A stretch of DNA of 64,000 bases, taken from positions 1,667,838 to 1,731,837 of the forward strand of contig NW_022985441.1 in NCBI RefSeq assembly GCF_010093595.1. Reading direction: 5' to 3'. Under the pieces are notes generated by a model. That model did not search any database and was not told the DNA's origin. It worked only from the letters and a program-made list of their open reading frames with translations. Positions 45,092-56,895 of the stretch are shown piece after piece. The translations under genes and the position numbers were made by a program. This stretch comes from Mytilinidion resinicola (taxonomy: Eukaryota; Ascomycota; Dothideomycetes; Mytilinidiales; Mytilinidiaceae). The first letter of the stretch is position 1; every line of letters starts with the position of its first letter.

Positions 45092-47312
45092 ATGGAGAAA
45101 TCAGGCGCCGATGTCGAGTCAGGCCAGCCTGGCCAGGGGCCTAATACCATTTCGCACTGGAAAATGTTGCTCGACCAAGGTGTTGTGACACCGCAGATGC
45201 TGAACTACGACTGGGAGGGTAGTGGTACAGAAGAGGATCCGTATGTGGTTGTTTGGATGGAGGATGACCCAAGGAATCCTATGAGATGGCAACCTCTGAA
45301 GAAGTGGATAAGTTGTCTGGTCATGGCATTTGCAACACTCGCGGTGTCTTTCTGTTCTTCCGCATTTTCTGGAGGTACGTGCGATTCCGTCCCACAATAT
45401 TTCACACAGTCAACACTCATCATTCACTAGGTATCGGAGAGCTCATAAGAGAGTTCAACTCCAGCCAAGAAGTAATCACTCTCGGCCTCTCGTTCTTCGT
45501 TCTCGGATTCGCTCTTGGTCCACTTCTCTGGGCTCCTCTCAGCGAACTCTACGGCCGCCAGACCACATTCTTCGTCACTTTCATGGCCTTCGCTGCTTTC
45601 AACGCAGGATGTGCTGGAGCGCAAAATACTTGGACCATTTTGATATTAAGGTTCTTCGGAGGTTCATTCGGAAGCAGCCCCCTCACAAATGCGGGCGGAG
45701 TCGTGGCGGATTTGTTCAACGCAAAGGAACGAGGGCTCGCCATGAGCTTGTTTAGTCTTGCGCCATTCATGGGACCTGTCTTAGGTCCTCTCGTTGGTGG
45801 CTTCCTGGGTATGACGGAAGGCTGGAGATGGGTTGAAGGTCTCATGGCAATCTTCTCTGGAATTATTTGGATTGGAGGAATTATGCTAGTTCCTGAGACC
45901 TATCCTCCAGTATTGTTGAGGAAGCGGGCGCAAAGGCTGTCGAAGATCACTGGCAAGGTGTACAAGTCAAGGTATGTCTTCTCATTTCTCGTCTATATGG
46001 CACAATGCTGACTTCAATAGGGGTGATATTGATCAAGGCACTATCACGGCTTCCGAGGCATTCTCCACCGGCTTGAAACGACCGTGGATCCTTTTGTTCC
46101 GCGAGCCTATCGTCCTTCTCCTCTCTGTATACATGGCTATCATCTATGGCACGCTTTATATGCTCTTTGGCGCCTATCCAATCGTTTATCAGCAGGACCG
46201 CGGCTGGAGCGAAGGTATTGGCGGTCTGCCATTTGTTGGCGTTGCAGTCGGTAAGCTTCCCCTCTCGAACACATTCTTTCGTCATAGATGCCTGCACACT
46301 TTCCTGCCACTGCTTGTAGTGCCTCAGGGTATTTTCAGAAAATGGAAGTTCATCCTTTTGAACAGTCGGTGAACTCGCGAGGCCACCCCAAGCAGTATCA
46401 GAAGAGTGTACAAAGATTGGAAATACTATGACGAGATACTGCAATAATGACGATTACTAATTGCATGTAGGCATGGTACTCGCACTAGTATACTCTATCT
46501 TCTACGACGACCGACGATACCAAAAGTGCGCAGTGAAAGGCGGCGGGTTTGCTACCCCGGAGGATCGTCTGCCGCCTGTTATGGTTGCTGGCTGCGTCTT
46601 ACCCATTGGACTCTTCTGGTTCGCCTGGACCAATTACCCATCATTCCCCTGGGCAGCCAGCGTATGCGCAGGCATTCCCTTCGGATTCGGCATGGTTTTG
46701 GTCTTCCTCGGCGTCATGAATTACCTCATCGACGCTTACACGATATTCGCGGCCTCCGTTCTGGCCGCAAACTCGGTCCTTCGGTCACTTTTCGGTGCAG
46801 CCTTCCCCCTATTCACCACCCAGATGTACCGTAACCTGGGAATTCACTGGGCCTCTTCCATCCCGGCATTCTTGGCACTCATGTGCCTACCCTTCCCTTT
46901 TCTCTTCTATAAGTACGGAGGTCCGATCAGGTTGCGCTGTAAATATGCCGCGCAGGCAGATGCCTTCATGAAGAAGATGCGTGGCCAGGTCCCTGCTTCG
47001 AACGATGTCTCTGACCGCGAAGATGAGGACGAGCGCGGCGAGAAGGACATCGAGAAGCACATTGAGAAGGAAGAAGACGCCGAGCAGCAGGCGGTGGACT
47101 ATTCGTGGGAAGAGGAGGCGGAGCCACATTTCGAGAGAATTAAGACGGCGCATTCCGCGCGGAGTCACAGACCAGAGGAGATCAACGACAACCCGTACGC
47201 TATCGATCGCGTTCATACAAGGGAGAGCTTTAGGAGTGGTCATTCGAAGCCAGAAGGATCGAGGGCGAGGTCGAGATCGTTCACCAGGGTTCATAGCAAG
47301 AGTAAGAAGTAG
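45092..47312 (+). CDS. MFS transporter, DHA1-like (polyamine/drug type)
   Basis: Proton-antiport membrane transporter with 12 expected helices. Exon 1 begins MEKSGADVESGQPGQGPNTI and has DDPRNPMRWQPLKKW before TM1. The second exon has the MFS loop motif PLSELYGRQTTFF, FFGGSFGSSPLTNAGGVVAD and GPVLGPLVGGFLGM, ending in PETYPPVLLRKRAQRL, characteristic of the fungal Tpo/Flr-like DHA1 group. The third (GLKRPWILLFREPIVLLLSV) and fourth (from the acceptor near 46470) give TM7-12. The cytoplasmic tail of about 130 residues is highly charged (DREDEDERGEKDIEKHIEKE, then SRARSRSFTRVHSKSKK), which is longer than usual. Introns are GT-AG and the frame is intact. The substrate cannot be told from the sequence. 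Confidence 0.88.
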
Positions 47313-48145
47313 AGGGGTGGTAATTTGGGCTTTGCATAGGGAGGAGCATTAGGATGGATTGGCTCTTTCGGTATGCGTTCAAGCGTTTCATATGGATCTA
47401 GGACCGGACTTGTGGGGTTGGTATAGAAGGGTCGCGAGACCCGGGGTTTGATATAGTACGAAGGATAATGTTAATATCCACGATATACCCTTAGACAGTC
47501 GTAGGAATGCACAAGATGAAAAAGGAGAATGTACAAGGCCCTATAAATGTCTTGTGCTCTTATTAACTCATGTAATCACTATTCTGTGCAAGACAGTGTA
47601 GATGAAGCTACCCGCCTGCCCATCAACCCACCACCTGCTCCCAGATGTTTTGATCCATGTGCTGGCTATAGAGTTCTAGCACGTGATAGTAGCCAACGAC
47701 ACGCCATGAGGTTCTTGCACCTTGCCGTCGTATGCAATCCTTCATGCTTGGGCCAAGGAACTTACATGAACCGACTACGTCGATAGTAAACCACTAGAGT
47801 CTCTCGAATCCTTCCTTCTCACAATGTTTCCAAAACACTGGTGTTTGCGGGGCTAAAAATAGTGTGCCCCTTAAAACAACGGCCTTGGCGAGGCGCTCGC
47901 GGACGGCGTCGGCGGATGCCCGAAACGGCAAGGCCAGCTTCTCCTTCACCAACCTCACCTCCGCTTTCCCTTCTCCACGTCCACCCCGTTACTCTTTCTA
48001 CGCGTCACTGCGTGTCCTTCTTTACCTTTTCCTCCTCGGTTCACTACCACACTCTTTACAGAACCATTGTAACACATAACCTGCGATACCTACGCCAAAC
48101 ATCGGCACCCCTAACCATACTGATTGCAACACCTGTTTCGACAAC
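47313..48145. other. Intergenic; GH17 promoter
   Basis: No gene seen. A pyrimidine-rich leader with CTCCTTCACC and CTTTCCCTTCTCC runs lies just upstream of the GH17 start (about 47936-48050), as is common for highly expressed fungal genes. Confidence 0.5.
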
Positions 48146-49250
48146 ATGCGATTCTCCATTCTTGCTTCGATCGCCTTGGTCGCTGCGCCGGCTCTAGTAT
48201 CCGCTGCCGGCACTCTGGGATTCGCATTGGGTACGAAGAACGCCGATGGATCCTGCAAGGGCCAGTCCGACTACGAGTCTGACTTCGATGCCATTTCTTC
48301 TGCTTCTGGATCCAAGCTGGTGCGAGGTTACTCCGCGTCCGACTGCAAGTCCGCAGCTTCCATCATGCCGGCGGCCCAGTCGAAGGGTTTCCAGGTCGTG
48401 CTAGGAATCTGGTACGCATATTCATCTGCAGCTATTGTTCTAAACTTCGCAAACTAATGCGACCTTTGTGTTCTAGGCCCGATGTACAAGAATCCTTCGA
48501 TGCAGACTTAAGCGCTATCACAGCCGTTGCTCCAAAATACGCGAATAGCATCTACGGCGTTACATGCGGATCCGAGACCCTTTACCGTGGCAACTTCACC
48601 GGCGAGGTGCTTGCGGACAAGATTAAGACAGTCAAGACGGCGCTTAAGGGCGTTACTTCGACCCCTATCAAGGTTGGCACTGCGGATAGCTGGAACAAAT
48701 TTGCCGACGGAACTGGCGATGCTGTCGTCAGTGTGGCGGACATGATGTGAGTAGTCACAGCGCCCATGGAATTTTGGGACAACAATACTGATCGGAGTAG
48801 CTTTGTCAATGCCTTCGCTTTCTGGCAGGCCCAGGGCTTGGACAATGCCACCAAGACCTACTTTGATGATATCATGCAGGCTTTCGGCCACATCCAGACC
48901 GTTGCTGGCGGCCCTGACAAGGCCCCTGAACTCTGGAACGGCGAGACTGGCTGGCCTACTGATGGTACTGGAAACCCCATCCCCAAAGAAGCCTTTTGAT
49001 GCAAGTACTAACACGTCAAACAGGTGGCACCGATTACGGTGCAGCCAAGGCTGGAACTACAAACGCTAAGACCTACTACCAATCCGCCATTTGCGGCATG
49101 CTCGCGTGGGGCGTCAATCTCTTCTACTTCGAGGCCTTTGACGAGCCATGGAAGCCCGCCAGCATTGGCGACAACGGCAAGCCGGCCGACGAGACGCACT
49201 GGGGCGCCATGGATGCCAATCGCGGCAGCAAGTTCAGCCTCAAGTGCTAG
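48146..49250 (+). CDS. GH17 glucan endo-1,3-beta-glucosidase (Bgl2-like), secreted
   Basis: Cell-wall beta-1,3-glucanase/transglucosylase. The signal peptide MRFSILASIALVAAPALVSA is followed by GTLGFALGTKNADGSCKGQS, the usual mature start of Bgl2-type proteins. Four exons join with GT-AG introns (after GIW, after VADM and after GWPTDG), giving about 305 residues. GH17 landmarks are YGVTCGSETLYRGNF (general acid Glu), LWNGETGWP (nucleophile Glu) and NLFYFEAFDEPWKP near the end. No GPI-anchor signal is visible at the terminus (SKFSLKC), so it is probably wall-bound without an anchor or released. Start and stop are clear. Confidence 0.92.
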
Positions 49251-50069
49251 ATCCGTTTCCCTTTTGAACTGCGCGGATATGTATATCTTTAAGGAGGCTC
49301 CGGAGAGGTGCAGACGGCGTAGACTGCGTGTATAAAATATAGGACCTGCAATTGTAAACCTGCATGGTGTTGGTCGTTAGGATACGAGGAGAGAGCGATG
49401 CGGCCTGCCTCTTTGAGTGTCTTGAGGCTAGCTGAATCTATAGAAATGGAAACCTGCTTGCTTGGCAGTTTTTGTTTGAGTGGGTTTAGTTCCGTGTGTT
49501 TTTTGAGTGTGTTGATATGCCATGACGTATGTTTGTAACTTTTGGATGGCCTTACTCCAGTAGCCTGAAATGGAGTAGGATTTATGGGCTTGAAACTTTG
49601 TGGGTGAGCACCAGGTTATGTTGATGGTCAGATTGCTAATAGTTATTTCAAGGTTTTCGGGTAGCTCAACTAAGATTCAAGGGGGACTTGAATCAATTCG
49701 TCGTATCAACTGCCTAGGTGGTTGCACGTGTTGGGGCTCAAGTAACAGCCCTGTGGCCTTGCCAGGCTGAACTTGTCGAATGGAAGTTCAGCGGCATCAC
49801 TCTTCCAGCCTTCACCACCAAACATCTTCCCCGCCTAAGTCTCACGAAATACTGTATTAAAGATCATTTTCAACTTGCCTTGGACTAATCTACTATCGCT
49901 TCTCATCCCTGTTCTCGACGGCGGATCTGAAGGTTTAAGAGAGCTAACCGCAAGGCTGATGAAACCAACGGTGTGACAGAGCGAGCGGGAAGCAACGCTT
50001 GCTTATTCAACTTCATTTGAAATACTCTTCATGTCCAGTGGTATATTGACATTTTTCTGACGGTGTTCT
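49251..50069. other. Intergenic, no gene seen
   Basis: 3' flank of GH17, then unremarkable sequence up to the HET relic. Confidence 0.5.
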
Positions 50070-52415
50070 ATGTCCACACTAACAAAGGTTCGCATAGAAA
50101 CCTACGAAGCCTCGGAATGCTCTGATTGCTGCCGACTACTGAAAATATTCAATGCTCCGGTCTGTCAAGACACTGGCATGTTCCTACTAGCAGAGGGCCC
50201 AGCGAGAGAACTGAGAGGAGGCACCTATGACCAGAGAGCTTTGTCTTGCTGTGATCTACTTCGTAAGCTCATCTATGGGGCTTTCTCCGCCATCGACGGA
50301 CTGCCGAAAGAACGTGGTTTTAACGTCTATATGTTCAGGCCAGAACGCCACTCATTTGGATTCAGTAGTAGCGGGAATGAGGTCTCTGCGCCTCTTGAGC
50401 TTTCAGCAGAGACACCAATTGCTGATAATGGTACAGCGATGACCCTAGATCCGGAATAGATCGAGGAAGGCAAACTTCAAGGATGGAAGAATAGGTGTGA
50501 CTGTGAAGACACCTTTGGTGGATGTCACGCTAGTCGGCAAGGGGCCAACCTGGTTCGTTCGTTTATGGACTTCACAAATCTAAGACATACTGAACTTTCT
50601 GAAGGCTTATCGACACAAAAACATGGTGCCTAGTTGCGGGCTCATCTCAAGATGTATACGTTGCCTTGAGCTACATTTGGGGTCACAAGCCGTTTTTCGA
50701 GACACTGAAAAAGAACCTTGAACAATTGAGAATTCGTATGGCGCTACACTCCGACCGAGGTGCCCTGCTTCCTGAGACGATATGGGATGCCATATCAGTC
50801 GTTCAGACAATGGGTGATAGATACCTATGGGTGAGTTATAGCTCAAAAACTCTGCGAAGAATGCTCGAACTGACAGTCGCCTAATAGGTAGATGCACTTT
50901 GCATTATCCAAGATGACGAGGTCCGCACTACAAGAGAGATAAACAATATAGCATCTATCTTTGCAAATGCGACAGTGAGAATCATCGCAGCAGAGGGCAT
51001 CAATGCCTACTCGGGATTACTCGGCTTACGAGGGATCTCTCCGAGAAGGCACATGCGCTAAAACATCTTCCAGCTTCATACCGGGCACAGGATTGTACAG
51101 AGAAGATATCATAGATACGACCCGAAGCCCAAGCCTCCGTGGTACGGGCGTGGATGGACATTGCAGGAACACATCTTTTCCCGAAGGCGCATTATATTCG
51201 AGAACGACGGCGTGCGGTGGGAATGCAATCAAGCACTTTGGCATGAAGAAAGTAGCGCTGTCGAAACAGCTGATGCCCAAGACCCAGAGTGCAAGCGACG
51301 AAGCTCGCTACTACCCAGCCAACAATCGGATATCGAAGGTTATAGAGAGATGATTTCTTGCCGCATCCCACAACTTTCCCACTCGAACCGTTTGATCACT
51401 TGGTATAGTAAAATGAATTTCACTTATCCTGAAGATATATTGCGAGCGTTTCAGGGCATTACTTCTGTCCTAAGTAAGAGCTTTGTTGGGGGCTTTGCAG
51501 CTGGTCTCCCCATTGCGTTCTTTCATACAGCCATTTTGTGGCATACCTTTCCATCCACATTTGGGCATCGCAGAAAGCCCCACCACAACGGTCTCTCAGG
51601 AAGCTATTTCCCCGGTTGGACCTGGGCTGGTTGGCATGCCGAGATCGATCCCGAGAGCTGGGTCAGAGCATCTGATTACGTCCGGCACGGCCATTCTAAA
51701 GAGACATCGCCACGACTCGATAACGATCGACTTGTACCTACTGTACATTGGTTTGGCCACAAGCAGAAAGATGGGCCCGGAATCCCCATCACCTCAAGGT
51801 GGGCTGAGCTCAAGCAGAACTACCTTGGCAGGGATGGAGCCGGTATATCAAATTTCATCCACGTGATGACTACTACAAAAACGAAAGACTTCCGGACTTG
51901 AACTTCTGGTACCCAATTCCTTTGGCAGAGATAGATGACTCCTATCAGGACCATTCTAAAACTCGCTTTCTGTCATGTCGGACACGAGGAACATATCTGT
52001 ACGCTGATAAAGAATTCATATCATTGGAGAAGCCTATGTCAATAAAGGAGCACGAGTGGCTCTCAGGGTACCTATACGTCTCAAGCAACGAGAGCATTGT
52101 GCCAGTTCGACATCAAGATGGCACGTAGGCCGATGTCCTAAAAAACCAAATCACGCCACCTGGTTCTAGACGTGTGGAGCTTGTCGAGTTATCTAAGGGT
52201 TATGCCTCTTCTTATCCCTATAGTCATCAGGTGGAGGAGCTCAATTACAGCGTCCCAAGAGTGACAAGAGTAACAACGACATATACCACTACTACAATGT
52301 GATGTGTATTGAGTGGGAAGATGACGTCGCGTATCGAAGAGGCATAGGACGAATTGCTAGAGACATTTGGGATGCCCAGGATCTAGAATGGATTGATCTG
52401 ATGTTGGGATGAATC
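50070..52415 (+). pseudogene. HET-domain (heterokaryon incompatibility) gene, inactivated
   Basis: Relic of a vegetative-incompatibility protein of about 700 residues. HET landmarks are in order: VYVALSYIWG, LPETIWDAISVVQTMGDRYL, VDALCIIQDDEVRTTREINN, IASIFANATVRIIAAEG, then PPWYGRGWTLQEHIFSRRR, LTYPED-type NFTYPEDILRAFQGITSVLS, PGWTWAGWHAEIDPESW and a C-terminal YNVMCIEWEDDVAYRRGIGR with LEWIDLMLG. Breaks are an in-frame TAG at 50457-50459, a +1 shift near 50600, an in-frame TAA at about 51060 and further shifts near 51850-51900 and 52130-52270. One intron (about 50828-50887) is still recognisable. The many breaks make sequencing error an unlikely explanation. I leave the breaks unrepaired. 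Confidence 0.82.
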
Positions 52416-52617
52416 AAGGATGAGAACGTGTCACTCGGTAGCAACATCTACTTCTAAAATCAGACCCTGACCCCGTCAACACGAGCTTGAGAACTCTACC
52501 TATGTCAATTCTACATATATCGGTCATCCTACGACGATATTTCCAGCCTGTGTACATCTCTCTGCCACTATCTGAGGTGGCCTTGCGAGTAATCCGGTCG
52601 GCAAAATGTTCAGTTTT

Positions 52618-53455
52618 CATCCCTCGCGCGCTCTGACAAGAGACCTCTTATTCCTTTCGATGATTTCCTGAAGTTCCTCATACGCCTTCCGATCCGCCCC
52701 CTCCAAGAATCGTTCCAAGTTTTCCTCTTCGTCACCCTGGCGCATCTAGCTATGAAGCGGGGTTGATGAAGCCGTAAGCGAACACCGGTCTATTAGGTTC
52801 ATCCTCCAAAATCTCCTTAGCTTCGCGTATCTTTTCATCCAGGAGTCCTGCTTTCTATCCCGCCTCACGAAGGATCCTTCTCGTCGACCCCACCGGTTTT
52901 CGGCTGTGGAACCCGCGACTGCCATGGGCTAATAACGAGCGAATGGAGGCGTTTGGCGTTGGAAAGCGCATACTCAAAAAGAGACTTGCACGTCATGTCC
53001 CTTTATCCCCCACGCTTCATCGGTCTTCGACTGGCCCGCGTAGCAATTCTGGAGCGCGAGCTCTTCCAGGGTGTCATTATGATCAATCAAAAAGTAGACC
53101 AGCTCTGTATTGAAGAAGATGTGCTCTAAATGGAGCGAAGTAAGATACGGGAGACGGGTGTTGTCAAGCAGTATAACAGAAGCACCCAGTATCTCGCGCC
53201 CTGCCGCATGCCGCCGCACCCTCGAAAAAGACAAAATTACGCACAGCGGCCCAGCTTTGTCCGCCGCAATCCTCAAACGCTTTGGTCGCGGTCAAATGGT
53301 CCAAGAAGAACACTGGAAGCCGCGCGCAGAAGTTCGTGTAACTGCTCACCGCCCCACTTGCCCATGATTGAAAGATGGAAATCCTCAATCTTGCCGAGGG
53401 AAGTGTGGAAGGTCTGGAGGCGCCAGAGGGAAACGCATATCGGGGGATAGCCTTG
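52618..53455 (-). pseudogene. F-box/LRR-like gene relic
   Basis: On the minus strand, LRR-like text in LPYLTSLHLEHIFF, NTELVYFLIDHNDTLEELAL and QNCYAG is preceded, in another frame, by LGKIEDFHLSIMGKWGGEQL. It is followed in other frames by KIREAKEILEDEPNRPVFAY and GKLGTILGGG-type pieces that resemble the C-termini of fungal F-box proteins. Frame changes and stops interrupt it several times. No F-box itself was located, so the family call is tentative. It is adjacent to the HET relic. Confidence 0.45.
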
Positions 53456-54475
53456 AGACGAAGGGTTTTGATACGATAGTCCTAGTTCCTAGCAACCGCG
53501 CGATACGTCGCAGCTAAGATGTTCCTCCACTTTGCCTCCCTTGACTGCAATCCTCATCTGGAAACACCGTATCACGCAATTAACAGGTAGATGAATGATA
53601 TCACACATAATCCAATAGCTCTTTGGTGATTGAGATACCGCCCTTTCCCCCTCGCGGGCGTGTACATATAGTTCTACAATTCCTTTCTCATCCACCCTCT
53701 TCAATCATCCCCTCCCCAATTCCAAAGCGGGAAAAGCAGCGCTTGAAAAGATAACAAGAGAGACATTACGAGATTAGAGCATTAGAGAGCGTCTGTGCAT
53801 ATGCAACGGGAAGAAGACCAAGCCATCCACCTGCCTGTCCGTCCTTCTGGCCGTCCTTGTGTAGTGCTGTTTGCGCGTAGCCGTGACATAAAAACTCAGA
53901 ACACGGACTGAACCGCTCTTTGCTCTTCCTGCGCCGTTTGTATTCCATTCCCCTCGATCCATTCGTTGCCTGTGCCCTCATCAGGGCTCCGAGACTGGTA
54001 TGTGTAAAATAACAAAGAGATAGCTTTCCCACCGACATTGATATGTTTGCCGAAAGACAAAATTAAGAATTAAGGTGCTCAGATGAGAGCCGCGCGGATT
54101 GAGAATAGAATCGCTAATCATGTGAGAAACGCCAACGCTGGAAACGACTCCATAGCAATGGAAAGACGAGAAAGTCCCTTTTTGCCTTCTGAGAAGGAGA
54201 TGAGTATATGCCACAAAATGGACAATGGAAAGTGCGGAATAAAGAAAACACATGGGCCCTCCTCATTGGGGACCGGGTATATCAAATCAAAATCAAAACG
54301 TAAATATGGTTGGTGAGGCCTCGCGGTAGTAGATGTCTGGAGATGTCCATCTAAAGGTAACGCAAACGATGTTCTATGCTGCGATGGAGTCAACTGATAG
54401 AGTCGTGATGTTTAGGTCCGGGCACGTCGGCTCGAACACCAAGGTTGAGACTTGGAGACATCATGAGGCTAATTG
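53456..54475. other. Intergenic, no gene seen
   Basis: 3' flank of the homeobox gene and upstream flank of the F-box-like relic. Nothing recognised. Confidence 0.5.
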
Positions 54476-56895
54476 TCACCTGAAATCGCGTGGGCCTTGA
54501 TTGGCGAAGATGTAGTTCTTCGGTTGCGTGTCGAGTTGTTGCCGACGTGGTAAGTTGGCCTCGCCCACGGGCTGAGGTGGCGAGTACTCATGCACATAGA
54601 ACTCAGGCATGGTGGAATTCGGTTGACCTTGGTGGTTCTCCTGCGATGTAGTCGGCATGTAGTCCTTGTTGTAGAAGTTGTAATTAATTTGGAGATCGCC
54701 AGCGACATTGCCAGGTTGGACCGGGTACTGCATATGCAGGTTGTCCATGTAAGCATGATTGGTGTCCGGTAACGAAGGTCGTCTGAAGTGCGACGGTTTG
54801 GGATGCATGAGAGTCAGGTCATTCGTCGAGTGATATTCGCTAGGCATCTGTGGGGGAGCCATGACTGTCCGAGAGAAGCATTGCTGCGTGGCGGGAGCTG
54901 ACTGCGGTGGCGTGTCCCTGTACAGTGGATTGTTGCTGAATCGGCTGTGGTTCAGCTGCCCCAGATCTAATGGAGTGCTAGGGGGGGAACCACCATTCGA
55001 ATAAATGCCGGCTGGCTGTGGCTCTGTCGACCAATTGACATTGAGGCTTTCTGGCGTACTATGCTCCGGCATAGGCTGCTGGCTTCGAATGACAGTGTTG
55101 CTTTGCCAGTATGGGAATCTTGCCATCTCGTTTGGTGTTAATGGCGTAGGAGGCGCCAGACTACCGGAGGGTCCAATCGTACTTGCAAAACCAGAGGCCG
55201 TTCGGGCAAATTTAGGTGACGCAGCAGCCTCGGCAAAGGTGAAGTTGAGCGGCGAACGTTGAGCCGATCCGGGCGCAGACTTCTGAATACGACCCGTATT
55301 GGTTACACCTGTGGACCGGATGCGGCGGAGGGTGTGGTCAGCACTTGTCTGGCTCGTCCCAGGAGACGCAGGCATGCCACTGGAATACGAGGCACTCCTG
55401 AGGGTAGTTGGGTTCAGCGCTGCGGGTCGCCGTTGTCGTCGCGATGCAATGGTCGATGGCTGGTTGGGCTGCTTGAAGCCCTCTGTAGACCCCTGTCTGC
55501 TCTGGATGCCAACCGAGTTCAGAGACTCGGTCAGGGCCGTCGTGGATGAGTTCCGGCGAGCGTACATGTCCTCGCTGAAGGCGTTTGGTGGCTCCAGATC
55601 TGCGTTGTTGGGATTGATCTTGTGCTCGTTTTGCTCTGGAGACGATAGGATGGCCTGTGCGGACGCATTGGCGTGTTGGTAGAACTCGTGTTGCTGGAAT
55701 GGCTGACTGGTCCAAAGTGGCAGCATCTGCTCAGACGCTGACGCCTGGGGAATGTTGCCGTACGAATGATCGAAAGGATCATCGCGCTGGTTTGCGGGCG
55801 TGATGTCGGCTGAAGAATGGTGCTCGTCAGTCCAATTCGAATACAGCGAAGCAACAGAAGTCACAGACGACATGGCATTGGGGCCAGACGACTGCGCTGT
55901 GGATGACGATTGCGCACCAGAGTACGGAGATGGCTCAGAAGACAGGGAGCCGGAGCTCTCGACTTTCGGCGCAGATGTGGTGGTCGTGAGATTCGCGTAT
56001 TCGAAGTTGCTGTAATCCAGGCCATTCGAGTATATATCATTGGCTGCTCCCATATCCTGAGGAATAGTAGAGGCAAGAGGGAAGTGAGCGTCATTTTGAT
56101 ACGAGTGGGGCAGTCCAGTGGTGTCGTAGGAATAAGCGGCATCCTGCGAGGGCATTTGCGGCGCGCTGTGCATGTACGACCCCGCTGCTGCTGCCATGAG
56201 CGACTGCATGACGGCGTTCGTGTTGTCCACATAGGACGCTCCCCGGTCCGTCTCAGGAATGGAGCGGAGCATGTGCATGTCGTAGCCGGGGTGGAGAGGT
56301 ATCTGCGCGCCGAGCGGCTCCAGTGCCGCCGATCCCTCGATGCTATCGACAGGGAGGCATGTAGGGCTGATGTCAGCCGCGTAGCAGTCCTGCTGGGCGG
56401 TTGCTTGCGGGTACGGCTGTTGCTCGGGGTGCTGCGGGAACTGCGCGGTGGTGATGGGCACGGGGTTGGCGCCGTACATGTTCATGTTCATGTTGAACTG
56501 GCTCATCTGCTTCTTCAGGTCCTGCTTCACCTTTGCTCTGCGGTTCTGGAACCAGTTCTACGCGTGTCAGCAGGGCCACGGCACCCGGGCCAGAGATGCA
56601 TGATACATACGTTGATCTTGTCCACCGGCACGCCGAGCGTCTCGGCAAAGCCCTTCTTGGTGCTGGTGCTCGGCTTGTGCTGCTGCTGGAAGTGCGCTTC
56701 GAGGATGTCGTGCTGCTCCTTGGTGAGCCGCGGCTTCACGTCGCCGCACGCGGGCGCAACGAGCTGCGGGTGCTGCTTCTGCCCGAACTCGTGCTTCATC
56801 GCGCCGTTGGGGAGGCGGGCGGGGCCCAAGTTGTGAGCACTCGGGCCCTCGCCGTCGGTCGTGAAGGCGCGCATCGAGGACCCGAACTGGGCCAT
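54476..56895 (-). CDS. Homeobox transcription factor (Htf1/Hox2-like)
   Basis: Nuclear DNA-binding regulator. Two exons, 56611-56895 and 54476-56557, give 788 residues. The homeodomain lies near residues 54-110: KPRLTKEQHDILEAHFQQQH, KPSTSTKKGFAETLGVPVDK, then INNWFQNRRAKVKQDLKKQM. The single intron splits helix 3 just before NWFQNRRAK, and the recognition residues WFQNRR are intact. The long C-terminal part is Gln/Ser/Pro/Asn-rich, as expected of an activation or disordered region. The homeodomain resembles the Fusarium/Magnaporthe Htf1/Hox2 group that controls conidium formation; this subgroup call is from memory of the family and is uncertain. The start MAQFGSSMRAF is preferred over an in-frame upstream codon at 57072. 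Confidence 0.87.
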
